DNA of 64,000 nucleotides from NCBI GenBank assembly GCA_016719055.1, contig JADKAW010000013.1:1-64000 (forward strand), given 5' to 3'. Each line of letters begins with the position of its first letter. The first letter of the stretch is position 1. This DNA comes from Candidatus Rhodoferax mariagerensis (GTDB taxonomy: Bacteria; Pseudomonadota; Gammaproteobacteria; Burkholderiales; Burkholderiaceae_C). Positions 53,781 to 64,000 of this stretch are shown piece by piece. Both the position numbers and the translations under genes were made by a program. The notes below the pieces were generated by a model. The model was not told the DNA's origin and did no database searches. It saw nothing but the letters and a program-made list of their open reading frames with translations.

Positions 53781-53933
53781 CAAAAGCTCCTTGAGAAAGG
53801 TTGCCATGTTGTGACCCGACTGTGACAAGATGATGACAAGCAAGACCTTTTGTGTAATAGCAAGTCCTGTACCACCAACCCTGATTTGATTTATATCGTC
53901 GCGTCTTGATCAATTCTGTCAATTGTTTTTTGT

Positions 53934-53949
53934 AAATTGTTGACAATTT
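53934..53949. promoter_or_regulatory. Palindrome between phnS and the GntR gene, candidate operator
   Basis: AAATTG-TTGA-CAATTT is a perfect 6-bp inverted repeat around TTGA, 28 bp before the regulator ATG and in the shared 196-bp gap. A related half-site, GTCAATTG, occurs at about 53918-53925. GntR/FCD proteins often bind such short AT-rich palindromes. It could control both divergent units. Confidence 0.45.
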
Positions 53950-53976
53950 GATGTTTATTGCCCAGAATCGTCGCCA

Positions 53977-54696
53977 ATGAATGCACCGCTTCATCCCACC
54001 ATTACTCTACTTCAGACCAATTCGCTCGCCAGCGCGGTGCAACAGGCGATCGAGCAGGCGATCCTTTCGGGTCAGTATTCGCCCGGCGTCAAACTGATCG
54101 AGGCTGCACTGGCCGAAAAACTGGGGGTGTCGCGCGGCCCGATTCGCGAAGCCTTTCGCATGCTCGACGAAGCGGGGCTGGTGCGCACCGAAAAAAACCG
54201 CGGCGTATTTGTGCGCGACATCTCGCTAGACGAAGCGACCGAGATTTTTGATTTGCGTGCCGCCATGGAAGAAATGGTCGGACGGCAACTGGCCCGCCAG
54301 ATCACGCCCGCTGAGTTGCAAGAAGTCAACACCCTGCTGGATGCCATGACACACGCCGTGTCCCAAAAAAATATCGACGTCTATTACCAGCTCAACCTGC
54401 AATTTCACGACCGACTGGTTGAACTCACGGGCAACCGCCGGCTGCTGGCCATCTACCGCAAACTGATCAAGGAGTTGACCCTGTTTCGCCAGCTCAATCT
54501 GCGTGATGCCGGCGTGTTGCCGCTGTCGGAACAGGGCCACCGCCAGATTGTCAACGCCATTGCCTCGGGCAATGCCGAATCAGCTGGCCGCGCCATGGCT
54601 GACCATGTGGGTGGCAGCAAACAGCGCATGCTAGACAACAAGCAACGCATGGCCAGCGGTCAAGCCCTTGCTTCATCGGTCAGACCTGCTGACTGA
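53977..54696 (+). CDS. GntR-family regulator with FCD domain, phosphonate locus
   Basis: 239 residues. The N-terminal winged helix has LASAVQQAIEQAILSGQYSP, LAEKLGVSRGPIREAFRMLD and RTEKNRGVFVRDISLDEATE, the standard GntR pattern. The C-terminal FCD ligand domain has FDLRAAMEEMVGRQLARQIT and LQFHDRLVELTGNRRLLAIY, with the His/Asp metal-site residues. It lies between divergent phosphonate transport and catabolic genes and probably responds to a pathway intermediate. Repression rather than activation is the default for FCD regulators. Confidence 0.9.
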   Translation: MNAPLHPTITLLQTNSLASAVQQAIEQAILSGQYSPGVKLIEAALAEKLGVSRGPIREAFRMLDEAGLVRTEKNRGVFVRDISLDEATEIFDLRAAMEEMVGRQLARQITPAELQEVNTLLDAMTHAVSQKNIDVYYQLNLQFHDRLVELTGNRRLLAIYRKLIKELTLFRQLNLRDAGVLPLSEQGHRQIVNAIASGNAESAGRAMADHVGGSKQRMLDNKQRMASGQALASSVRPAD

Positions 54697-54717
54697 CCCT
54701 TCTGGAGAAGCAATCAC

Positions 54718-57433
<2,716 letters not shown>

Positions 57434-57439
57434 TGGATT

Positions 57440-57505
57440 GGCTGGCCATTTACTACATAAATAGTAGCTTTTACGCTTATTTCATAAGGGCTAGAGCCCG
57501 TTTTC
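57440..57505 (+). repeat. AAGGGCTA-class repeat between phnA and phnY
   Basis: TTACTACATAAATAGTAGC, then TTTTACGCTTATTTCATA then AGGGCTAGAGCCCG is one of the best copies of the repeat. It ends 15 bp before the phnY ATG. Confidence 0.8.
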
Positions 57506-57519
57506 TTATAAATTTTGTC

Positions 57520-58983
57520 ATGAACCAGATCCAGCAGTACATCACCGACCGCCAGCTTGATGCCATGCGTTTGGCGGGTCGCAAGGTTGGCGCCGGTCGC
57601 AGCGCAGAGAGCAGCATTGCGGTATTCAATCCCTACACCGAACAACAAATTGGCAGCGTGCCGAAAGCCACCCTGGACGAGGTGCGCGACACCTTCAAGG
57701 CGGCCCACAGCTACAAGCCCAACTTGACGCGCTTTGAGCGCTCAGCCATTCTGAGCCGGGCCGCCGCCATCATCAGTCAGCGAATGGACGAGGTGGCGCA
57801 ACTCATCACCGCCGAGGCCGGCCTGTGCATCAAGGATGCGCTCTACGAAGCTGGTCGTGTCAGCGATGTACTGCTGTTTGGTGCCAACGAATGCATCAAA
57901 GACGACGGCCAGATTTTCAGCTGTGACCTGACCCCGCACGGCAAAAAACGTCGGGTTTATACCCAGCGCAGCCCGCTGCTGGGTGTAATCACCGCCATCA
58001 CGCCGTTCAACCACCCGATGAACCAGGTGGCGCACAAGGTGGTGCCCAGCATTGCCACCAACAACCGCATGGTGCTCAAGCCGTCTGAAAAAGTGCCGTT
58101 CTCGGCGATCCTGTTTGCCGATATCCTGTACGAGGCCGGCCTGCCACCTGAGATGCTGAGCGTCATCACCGGTGACCCGCGGGAGATTGCTGACGAGCTC
58201 ATCACCAATGAACACGTGGATCTGGTCACCTTCACGGGTGGCGTGGCCATTGGCAAATACATCGCCCACAAGGCCGGCTACCGGCGTATGGTGCTTGAAC
58301 TCGGTGGCAATGACCCGATCATCGTGATGGAAGACGCAGATATTGACGAGGCCTCAACGCTCGCGGTACAGGGCAGCTACAAAAATTCCGGCCAGCGCTG
58401 TACCGCTGTCAAACGCATGCTGGTGCACCAGGCGGTGGCCGACCAGTTTGTGGAGCAGGTGGTGGCCAAAACCCGCGCCTGGAAGTTTGGCGACCCGATG
58501 GACAAGGCTAACGACATGGGCACGGTGATTGACGAGGCAGCGGCCCAATTTTTTGAGAGCCGTGTCAATGAGGCCATCGCCCAGGGAGCGCAACTGCGCG
58601 TGGGCAACGTGCGCCATGGCGCGCTGTATTCACCCACCGTGCTGGACCAGGTACGCCCAGAAATGCTGGTGGCCAAAGAAGAAACCTTTGGCCCGGTGTC
58701 GCCCATCATTCGCTTTAAGGACATCAACGAGGCGATTGCCATCAGCAATGGCACCGCGTATGGGCTGTCCAGCTCGGTGTGCACCAACCGGCTGGACTAC
58801 ATCACACGTTTTATCAACGAGCTGCAGGTGGGCAGCGTCAACGTGCGCGAAGTGCCCGGCTACCGGCTGGAGCTCACGCCCTTTGGTGGCATCAAGGATT
58901 CGGGGCTGGGCTACAAGGAAGGCGTGCAGGAAGCCATCAAGAGCTTTACCAATCTCAAGACCTATTCACTGCCATGGGTGTAA
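57520..58983 (+). CDS. phnY: Phosphonoacetaldehyde dehydrogenase PhnY
   Basis: 487 residues from the ATG at 57520; the reading frame extends upstream through the repeat but that part is not protein-like. Aldehyde dehydrogenase motifs are GVITAITPFNHPMNQVAHKV, FTGGVAIGKYIAHKAGYRRM, VLELGGNDPIIVMEDADID and the catalytic Cys in NSGQRCTAVKRMLVH. It oxidises phosphonoacetaldehyde to phosphonoacetate with NAD+. It is the step before PhnA. A decayed IS follows 126 bp downstream. Confidence 0.93.
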   Translation: MNQIQQYITDRQLDAMRLAGRKVGAGRSAESSIAVFNPYTEQQIGSVPKATLDEVRDTFKAAHSYKPNLTRFERSAILSRAAAIISQRMDEVAQLITAEAGLCIKDALYEAGRVSDVLLFGANECIKDDGQIFSCDLTPHGKKRRVYTQRSPLLGVITAITPFNHPMNQVAHKVVPSIATNNRMVLKPSEKVPFSAILFADILYEAGLPPEMLSVITGDPREIADELITNEHVDLVTFTGGVAIGKYIAHKAGYRRMVLELGGNDPIIVMEDADIDEASTLAVQGSYKNSGQRCTAVKRMLVHQAVADQFVEQVVAKTRAWKFGDPMDKANDMGTVIDEAAAQFFESRVNEAIAQGAQLRVGNVRHGALYSPTVLDQVRPEMLVAKEETFGPVSPIIRFKDINEAIAISNGTAYGLSSSVCTNRLDYITRFINELQVGSVNVREVPGYRLELTPFGGIKDSGLGYKEGVQEAIKSFTNLKTYSLPWV

Positions 58984-59109
58984 TTTCATTTCTTAATCAT
59001 CCGTGTCGTTGTTACTTCGACTTACCGTGCTGCAGCGCTGTCTGCGGCTTCGTGCCTAAACACAAATGATTTGGAAATGCAATAGCGTGCACTTGACCCC
59101 CTATACGCC

Positions 59110-60454
59110 CAATCCACCGAAGTTAAGGTAAAATATTCCTCGTAAGCTGTTGATTTAGTTGAATTTATTTTAAATTTCCCCAAAATATTGGAACTGAATA
59201 TGTCAACAAAATATAGGGTTAACCCTTAGTTCTCTTTTCTCCAAACTCACCGATCGCATCAATTCGGCGGAATTTTTCGCCGATGCCCGCCACCCTGACT
59301 CCCCCAATGCCTTCACGCGCACTGGCAAGTTGCCTTTGCCCAAGCTGATTGGCGCTTTGCTTTCCATGCGAGCGTCTTCACAGCAGGTCATGCTCGACTC
59401 CTTCTTTGGTAGCTTGTCTGTTGACGGCGACTGGCAGCGTGGCATAACTGATCGTGGTTTGCTCAAGCACGAGACAAGTTGTCCTGGACTTGTTTGGAGC
59501 ACTTGAACACCTTTGTGGTCAAAACCGCCGACGCGTTGGCTTGTCCTCGTTGGCGTCTGCGTTTGGTGGCAGGCGATGCCGTGTGAGCCGCGATTCCCCT
59601 TGTTTCACCACAAGGTTCCATGCCCAAGCTGATCAACGCTTGTTTGTCTTGTATCTGCCGGGCGCTGAATTGACGCTGCACGCCAGCGTGCATGGTGCCG
59701 ATGGCGCTGAGCGGCAGATGCTGTTTGAGTCGCTGTTGTGCCTGGGGCCTGATGATGTGTTGATCCTTGATCGGGGCTATCCGGCAGCTTGGCTGGTGGC
59801 GTATTTGACTGAGCACTATATTCGGTTTTGCATGCGCTGCGAGAAGTCCAGTGGTGGTTGGGCAGAGGTACGCACCTTTGAGCGCAGCGATCAGGTGGAT
59901 GCCACGGTCACGCTCAATAAGCCCAACCAGTGGGACTGCGAAGATTATGGCTGTTCTGGTGCTGCACCGCGGGTCCGGCTGAGGTACGCCCAATGGAAGC
60001 TGTGGGAGATGGCGACCAATTTGCCAGACAGCCAAGTCCCGACAGCAGCTTTTGGTGAGCTTTACCAGAGCGCTGGCGTATTGAGAGCCTTTAAACGCCT
60101 CAGCATCGCTGCAAACTCAGAGCGTCTCAGGGCTGACGCAGCATGGCTGATGGTCGATGTGGCAAAGGTGTTGGCTGACAATTTGGCTTTTGTGTGCAGG
60201 GCGTCAGGGGCGGGTTTCAGGACAAGCAGCGTACATGTAACCGCGCCTACGCCGCACCATGTTTGCAGCGCCTGCTGCCGCGTATGGTGTTGGGGTTGGG
60301 CTGTCTGGTGACTCTTTTGGGAAGGCGTTTGAACTGTTGGGGCAAACTCCCATAGACAACTGTCTGATCGCAAGCAGCCACGACCGAAAAATCATGTGAA
60401 ACCTCATCCAAATCTGGCTTACAAGGGGTGACATGGCTTAACTTCGGTGGATTG
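59110..60454 (+). mobile_element. IS4-type insertion sequence with intact ends, decayed transposase
   Basis: The 1,345-bp element begins CAATCCACCGAAGTTAAG and ends with its exact reverse complement CTTAACTTCGGTGGATTG, an 18-bp perfect terminal repeat. It is flanked by a 10-bp target duplication, CCTATACGCC, at 59100-59109 and 60455-60464. Inside are pieces of an IS4-family DDE transposase in several frames: RINSAEFFADARHPD, LLSMRASSQQVMLDSFFG, RWRLRLVAGDA and VLILDRGYPAAWLVAYL. An intact 10-bp duplication fits the IS4 family. Confidence 0.92.
59215..60340 (+). pseudogene. IS4-family transposase, multiple frameshifts
   Basis: Homologous pieces lie in different frames: about 59235-59500 (RINSAEFFADARHPD to LSVDGDWQRGITDRG), about 59465-59580 (KLSWTCLEHLNTFVVKTADA to LRLVAGDA), about 59585-60220 (RFHAQADQRLFVLYLPGAEL to VLADNLAFVCRA), and a last basic stretch near 60230-60340. 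At least three shifts separate them, and the possible start ATG at about 59200 meets a stop after nine codons. The DDE Asp of GDA, the second Asp of LILDRGYP and a downstream Glu region survive but cannot be joined. The enzyme is dead, so any movement would need a transposase from elsewhere. Confidence 0.85.
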
Positions 60455-60471
60455 CCTATACGCCCACCGCC

Positions 60472-61860
60472 ATGCGGCCGTTCTGGCTGGAACAGTCACT
60501 GTTTGCCGATGGTGAATTGGCTCCCGCCCTGCAAGGCGCGCAGCGGGCCGACATTTGTATTGTGGGCGGCGGTTACACCGGTTTGTGGACAGCCATTCAG
60601 ACCAAGCAGCAAAACCCGCTGCTTGACATCCTGATTCTGGAGGGCGACCTGTGCGGCGCCGGTGCCAGCGGCCGAAATGGTGGTTGCGTGTTAACTTGGT
60701 CGGCCAAGTTTTTAACCCTGCGACGCCTGTTTGGCGAGACTGAAGCGATTCGTCTCGTCAAAGCCTCCGAGGCCGCTGTGCAGCACATTGGCGACTTTTG
60801 CCGCAAGCAGGGCATTGACGCTGAATTTCGCCATGACGGCACCCTCTACACCGCCACCAACCTAGCCCAAGTGGGCACGCTCGACCCGGTCATGACAGCG
60901 CTTGAAGCCTGTGGCTTGCAGTCGTATGCCAAGCTACCAGCTCAAGAAGTTGCACGTCGCTCGGGCTCAGCCAAAAATCTGGCCGGCGTGTATTCGTCCC
61001 ACGCTGCCACAGTGCAACCGGCCAAGCTGGTGCGCGGCCTGCGCCGTGTGGCGCGGCAAATGGGCATCCGCATTTTTGAGCGCAGCCCCATGCTGTGCTT
61101 TAGCCCCGACCATCCGCTAGTGGTGCAGACATCAGCAGGCAGCGTGACTGCGAAGAAGCTGGTGCTGGCCACTAACGCCTGGATGGCGGGCATGTTTGCG
61201 CAGTTTGAGCGCAGCATTGCCATTGTGTCGAGTGACATGGTCATCACCGAAAAATGCCCGGACTTACTGGAACGTAGCGGGCTGGTGGATGGGGTCTCGG
61301 TGCTGGACTCACGTACGTTTGTGTATTATTACCGCAGCACGCCCGATGGCCGCCTGATGCTGGGCAAAGGCGGCAACATCTTTGCCTATGGTGGGCGCAT
61401 GCCTGTGGTGTTTGACCAGCATTCGCCCTATGCAGGCTCGCTGACGAATGCGCTGCACGGTTTTTTCCCCTCACTAGCGCAAGTGCCCATCACCGCCAGT
61501 TGGAACGGGCCTTCGGATCGCTCGGTCACGGGTTTTCCGTTTTTTGGCAAGCTTAACGGCGCGGATCACATCCTGTACGGGTTTGGCTATTCGGGTAGCG
61601 GTGTGGGGCCGTGCTACATGGGCGGACAAATTTTGTCCTCGATGTTGCTGGACCTGGACAACGACTGGACGCGCAGCCCACTCACCCGTGGACCCTTGGG
61701 GTATTTTCCGCCCGAGCCGTTTCGTTATTTGGGCTCCAACCTGGTGCGCAACGCCATCCGCCGCAAAGAACGCGCCGAAGACGACAACCGACAGCCGTGG
61801 CTGGTGGACCAATGGCTCGGCAAACTGGCCAACGCCGCTGGTAAAGCCGACAAGGCCTGA
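60472..61860 (+). CDS. FAD-dependent oxidoreductase of the DAO family, phosphonate locus
   Basis: 462 residues. FAD-binding motif: DICIVGGGYTGLWTAIQTKQ with GGGYTG, then GASGRNGGCVLTWSAKF, and a C-terminal ILYGFGYSGSGVGPCYMGGQ. It is the glycine/sarcosine-oxidase-like fold that oxidises amines. It sits after phnY, and close relatives encoded beside phosphonate genes (PbfC/PbfD-type) act on N-methylated aminoethylphosphonates; that substrate is a hypothesis here. The ATG at 60472 lies only 8 bp after the IS target duplication and has no clear ribosome-binding site, so expression may be altered by the insertion. Confidence 0.83.
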   Translation: MRPFWLEQSLFADGELAPALQGAQRADICIVGGGYTGLWTAIQTKQQNPLLDILILEGDLCGAGASGRNGGCVLTWSAKFLTLRRLFGETEAIRLVKASEAAVQHIGDFCRKQGIDAEFRHDGTLYTATNLAQVGTLDPVMTALEACGLQSYAKLPAQEVARRSGSAKNLAGVYSSHAATVQPAKLVRGLRRVARQMGIRIFERSPMLCFSPDHPLVVQTSAGSVTAKKLVLATNAWMAGMFAQFERSIAIVSSDMVITEKCPDLLERSGLVDGVSVLDSRTFVYYYRSTPDGRLMLGKGGNIFAYGGRMPVVFDQHSPYAGSLTNALHGFFPSLAQVPITASWNGPSDRSVTGFPFFGKLNGADHILYGFGYSGSGVGPCYMGGQILSSMLLDLDNDWTRSPLTRGPLGYFPPEPFRYLGSNLVRNAIRRKERAEDDNRQPWLVDQWLGKLANAAGKADKA

Positions 61861-61862
61861 CG

Positions 61863-62072
61863 ATGAATCCGGCCGCGATGGCCGCAGTGTTGTTGGGTGC
61901 GTTACAGCACCTCAGCTGGAACTCGCTGGTCAAGTCCAGCACCGACAAAGAGCTTGACACCGCACTAACAGGCGCTTACCAACGTGGAGGCCTCAGCGTG
62001 ACCTATTTCGTTGATGCATGGCGTGGCAACCTGCTGGTGGCGCTGAGAGAGACACTTGCGTGGCAGGGCTGA
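61863..62072 (+). pseudogene. EamA-type phosphonate-associated permease, deletion remnant
   Basis: 69 codons remain. The first part, AVLLGALQHLSWNSLVKSST then DKELDTAL, is the N-terminus of EamA/DMT permeases (HxSWNxLVKSS, DK.LDT). The second, YQRGGLSVTYFVDAWRGNLL then VALRETL, matches the next family block (Y..GDLS..YP..RG...LLVAL). About 30-40 residues between are gone and the rest of the ten-helix protein is missing. EamA permeases with this N-terminus are known neighbours of phosphonate genes. It begins 2 bp after the oxidoreductase stop. Confidence 0.65.
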
Positions 62073-62116
62073 CCAGGGCGATGCGTATGGCTGGCTAACA
62101 GCGCCCCGCCCGCCAC

Positions 62117-63427
62117 TTAGCGAATAGTGTCCTTGACCGTACCCAGCATCGCCTCAGTCACCAGGGTCAGGCCAGACTCTGTGACATGAAAACGCTTTTT
62201 GTCTTCTGCGGGGTCAAGGCCAATGCGTGTGCCTTCCGGGATGATGCAATTGTTGTCAATGATGCACCTCTTGAGAACACAATTGCGCTCAACCTGCACG
62301 TTGGGTAGCACGATCGACTCTTCAATCAATGAATAACTGTGCACGTGGACACCCGAAAACAGCATCGATTTGCGCAATGTGGCGCCGCTGACGATGCAGC
62401 CGCCCGACACCGTGGAATCCACTGCCGAGCCGCGCCGTGTATCGTCGTCAAAGACAAATTTGGCGGGCGGACTTTGCGGCTGCCAGGTCCAGATCGGCCA
62501 GTTGTTGTCGTACAAATTGAGGTCTGGGGTCACCCCAACCAGGTCCATATTGGCAGCCCAGAAAGCGTCGAGCGTACCGACATCGCGCCAATAGGCTGGC
62601 TTGTCCGGTTCGCGTACACAGCTGTCTGAAAAACTTTGGGCAAAAGTGCGGTAGCGCTTGACGCAGTGTGGAATCACGTCCTTGCCGAAATCATGACTTG
62701 ACTTGGGGTCATCCGCATCCCGCAGCAGTTGTTCAATCAAGAAGTGGGCGTTAAATACATAAATACCCATGCTGGCCAAAGCCACACCCGGATTGCCAGG
62801 CATCGGTTGCGGCTTGGCCGGCTTTTCTTGAAAATTGACAATACGCCCATCGTCGTCAATCGACATCACGCCAAATTCCCGGGCATCCTCCAGCGGCACT
62901 TCAATGCAGGCCACAGTCATGTCCGCTTGGCGCTCGGCGTGAGCCGCCAAGAGCCGGCCGTAATCCATACGGTAGACATGGTCGCCTGAGAGGATCAGGA
63001 CATATTCGGGATTCGCGTGACGAATCTCGCGCAGGTTTTGAAATACGGCATCGGCCGTACCCTGATACCAGTTTGATTCATTCACCTGCTGCTGGGCCGG
63101 CATGATCTCGATGAACTCACCCAGGCGGCCATCCAGAAAACTCCAGCCTAGCTGCAAATGACGGATCAAACTTTGCGCTTTATACTGGGTGACAACGCCT
63201 ACGCGACGCACCCCGGAGTTGACACAGTTGGAGAGTGTGAAGTCAACAATGCGAAACTTGCCGCCAAAGGGCACAGCCGGCTTGGCGCGCCAGTCGGTGA
63301 GTTCGTGCAGTCGGCTGCCACGCCCGCCTGCCAAAATCAGGGCAAAGGTATTGCGGGTGAGTTGGCTGACAAAACGGGGATCTCCGTTGTTGCGCATCCC
63401 AACACCTGCTGCATCAAAATCTTTCAT
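62117..63427 (-). CDS. glgC: Glucose-1-phosphate adenylyltransferase GlgC
   Basis: 436 residues. The substrate motifs [40 protein letters not shown] and YRMDYGRLL are clear. A second part is the left-handed beta-helix allosteric domain ([40 protein letters not shown]). It makes ADP-glucose from glucose-1-phosphate and ATP, the first step of glycogen synthesis. Other glg genes are not in this window. The start at 63427 gives a slightly long N-terminus ([15 protein letters not shown]); an internal Met at codon 11 is possible. Confidence 0.95.
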   Translation of the reverse strand: MKDFDAAGVGMRNNGDPRFVSQLTRNTFALILAGGRGSRLHELTDWRAKPAVPFGGKFRIVDFTLSNCVNSGVRRVGVVTQYKAQSLIRHLQLGWSFLDGRLGEFIEIMPAQQQVNESNWYQGTADAVFQNLREIRHANPEYVLILSGDHVYRMDYGRLLAAHAERQADMTVACIEVPLEDAREFGVMSIDDDGRIVNFQEKPAKPQPMPGNPGVALASMGIYVFNAHFLIEQLLRDADDPKSSHDFGKDVIPHCVKRYRTFAQSFSDSCVREPDKPAYWRDVGTLDAFWAANMDLVGVTPDLNLYDNNWPIWTWQPQSPPAKFVFDDDTRRGSAVDSTVSGGCIVSGATLRKSMLFSGVHVHSYSLIEESIVLPNVQVERNCVLKRCIIDNNCIIPEGTRIGLDPAEDKKRFHVTESGLTLVTEAMLGTVKDTIR

Positions 63428-63555
63428 TGCATGCTCCTACAAAACTAGAACCATCAACTCGCCATGCCGGCGGCATGCGCCACCTGATTCTATTTCTTTG
63501 CGAAGGAAATTGATGCAATGCAGCAAAAAAAATAAGACAGGCTCTTGTCGATTTG

Positions 63556-63622
63556 GATTATCTATAGAATCATCATATAGCCCTTATATTTAAATGGATA
63601 TAAGCTATGATTAATATAGCCA
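63556..63622. repeat. AAGGGCTA-class repeat, diverged
   Basis: TCTATAGAATCATCATATAG, CCCTTATATTTAAATGG and ATATAAGCTATGATT carry pieces of the repeat in the 225-bp gap between glgC and the TDT gene. Confidence 0.5.
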
Positions 63623-63652
63623 TTCATTTGCCGTACAGGCATTTTGATGGTG

Positions 63653-64000
63653 TTACTCGGGCACACAAATCTGGCCTCGAAGCATCGCCTGAATGGTTTT
63701 GAAGCACAACACTGTGACAAGCATCACAAGCAATGCCAGCAGTACCGGCGTCAGCAGGCCAAACAGGGCACCCCCCACTTTTTCCATCATCACGCTGGTC
63801 GCAATGGTGATGGCCGCCATCGGGAACGAATAGGCCCACCACGGCAGGGCAAACGACAGCTTCCAGAAAAATCGCATCTGGGTGAACAACAGCAAAGTGG
63901 TGAAGAGAGCAAAGTAATACAGAATGCGTGCTGTATCGTCAATCACGCCATTGTGCAATTTCACCCACGCGACGAAACCCACCGCCGGCGGCGCTATCAA
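63653..64000 (-). CDS. SLAC1/TDT-family transporter, C-terminal part
   Basis: The last 115 residues of a membrane protein cut by the window edge. Four hydrophobic segments are visible (ILYYFALFTTLLLFTQMRFF; FALPWWAYSFPMAAITIATS; LLTPVLLALLVMLVTVLCFK). FALPWWAYSFPMAA is the conserved final signature of SLAC1/TehA-type anion or dicarboxylate channels. N-terminus and substrate cannot be judged from this part. Confidence 0.85.
   Translation of the reverse strand: MIAPPAVGFVAWVKLHNGVIDDTARILYYFALFTTLLLFTQMRFFWKLSFALPWWAYSFPMAAITIATSVMMEKVGGALFGLLTPVLLALLVMLVTVLCFKTIQAMLRGQICVPE

Overview
The window looks like chromosomal DNA of a nitrogen-fixing betaproteobacterium of the Comamonadaceae, probably Rhodoferax- or Polaromonas-like. 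This rests on gene content (betaproteobacterial rpoH, mreBCD-mrdA, gatCAB, DUF485/actP), the high-GC codon use, and two repeat types typical of that family. One is an AT-rich intergenic element ending in AAGGGCTA. The other is a GC-rich unit containing ACCCCCTCGGGGGG. No rRNA, tRNA or CRISPR array was seen.

Layout. 1-4.2 kb: tandem, partly decayed DUF1566/beta-propeller-like exported proteins, then a different exported protein ending in DLTPILMLLLD. 4.2-7.8 kb: a broken Crp/Fnr regulator, an unknown two-helix membrane protein and an HDOD protein. 7.8-11.4 kb: thiBPQ thiamine transporter behind a TPP riboswitch. 11.4-18.8 kb: cation/proton antiporter, an orphan cNMP-binding protein, then a cNMP-CBS-DUF294 protein coupled to an exonuclease and the DUF485-actP acetate permease pair. 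19-24.7 kb: six-PAS diguanylate cyclase, MurU-like nucleotidyltransferase, remnants, and rpoH with a perfect CIRCE operator. 24.8-29.3 kb: nifE-nifN-nifX-DUF269-DUF683-fdxB (FeMo-cofactor assembly) behind a sigma-54 promoter. 29.5-33.2 kb: RlpA-like, DUF4178 and SPFH/SHOCT proteins. 33.2-38.2 kb: an accessory zone with a PIN toxin-antitoxin pair, transposase and ATPase fragments, a TSUP permease and a hipBA module bracketed by a large palindromic repeat. 38.3-48.6 kb: core genes mrdA-mreD-mreC-mreB, gatCAB, a DUF4124 protein, pyrE and xth. 48.7-62.1 kb: a phosphonate-catabolism island. 62.1-64 kb: glgC and part of a SLAC1/TDT transporter.

The phosphonate island is two divergent units around a GntR regulator. 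Leftward genes encode a 2-aminoethylphosphonate ABC importer and PhnW transaminase. Rightward genes encode the regulator, a PbfA-type lyase, phosphonoacetate hydrolase PhnA, phosphonoacetaldehyde dehydrogenase PhnY and a DAO-type flavoenzyme. Together they should convert 2-aminoethylphosphonate, and probably its hydroxylated form, to phosphonoacetaldehyde, phosphonoacetate, then acetate and phosphate. A decayed IS4-type element with an intact 10-bp target duplication separates phnY from the flavoenzyme, and an EamA permease next to it survives only as a deletion remnant.

The most unusual structural signals are a three-copy, 26-27 bp-stem palindrome whose arms co-vary, and copies of the AAGGGCTA repeat that lie inside protein-coding genes, clearest in murU where the repeat encodes a peptide insertion.
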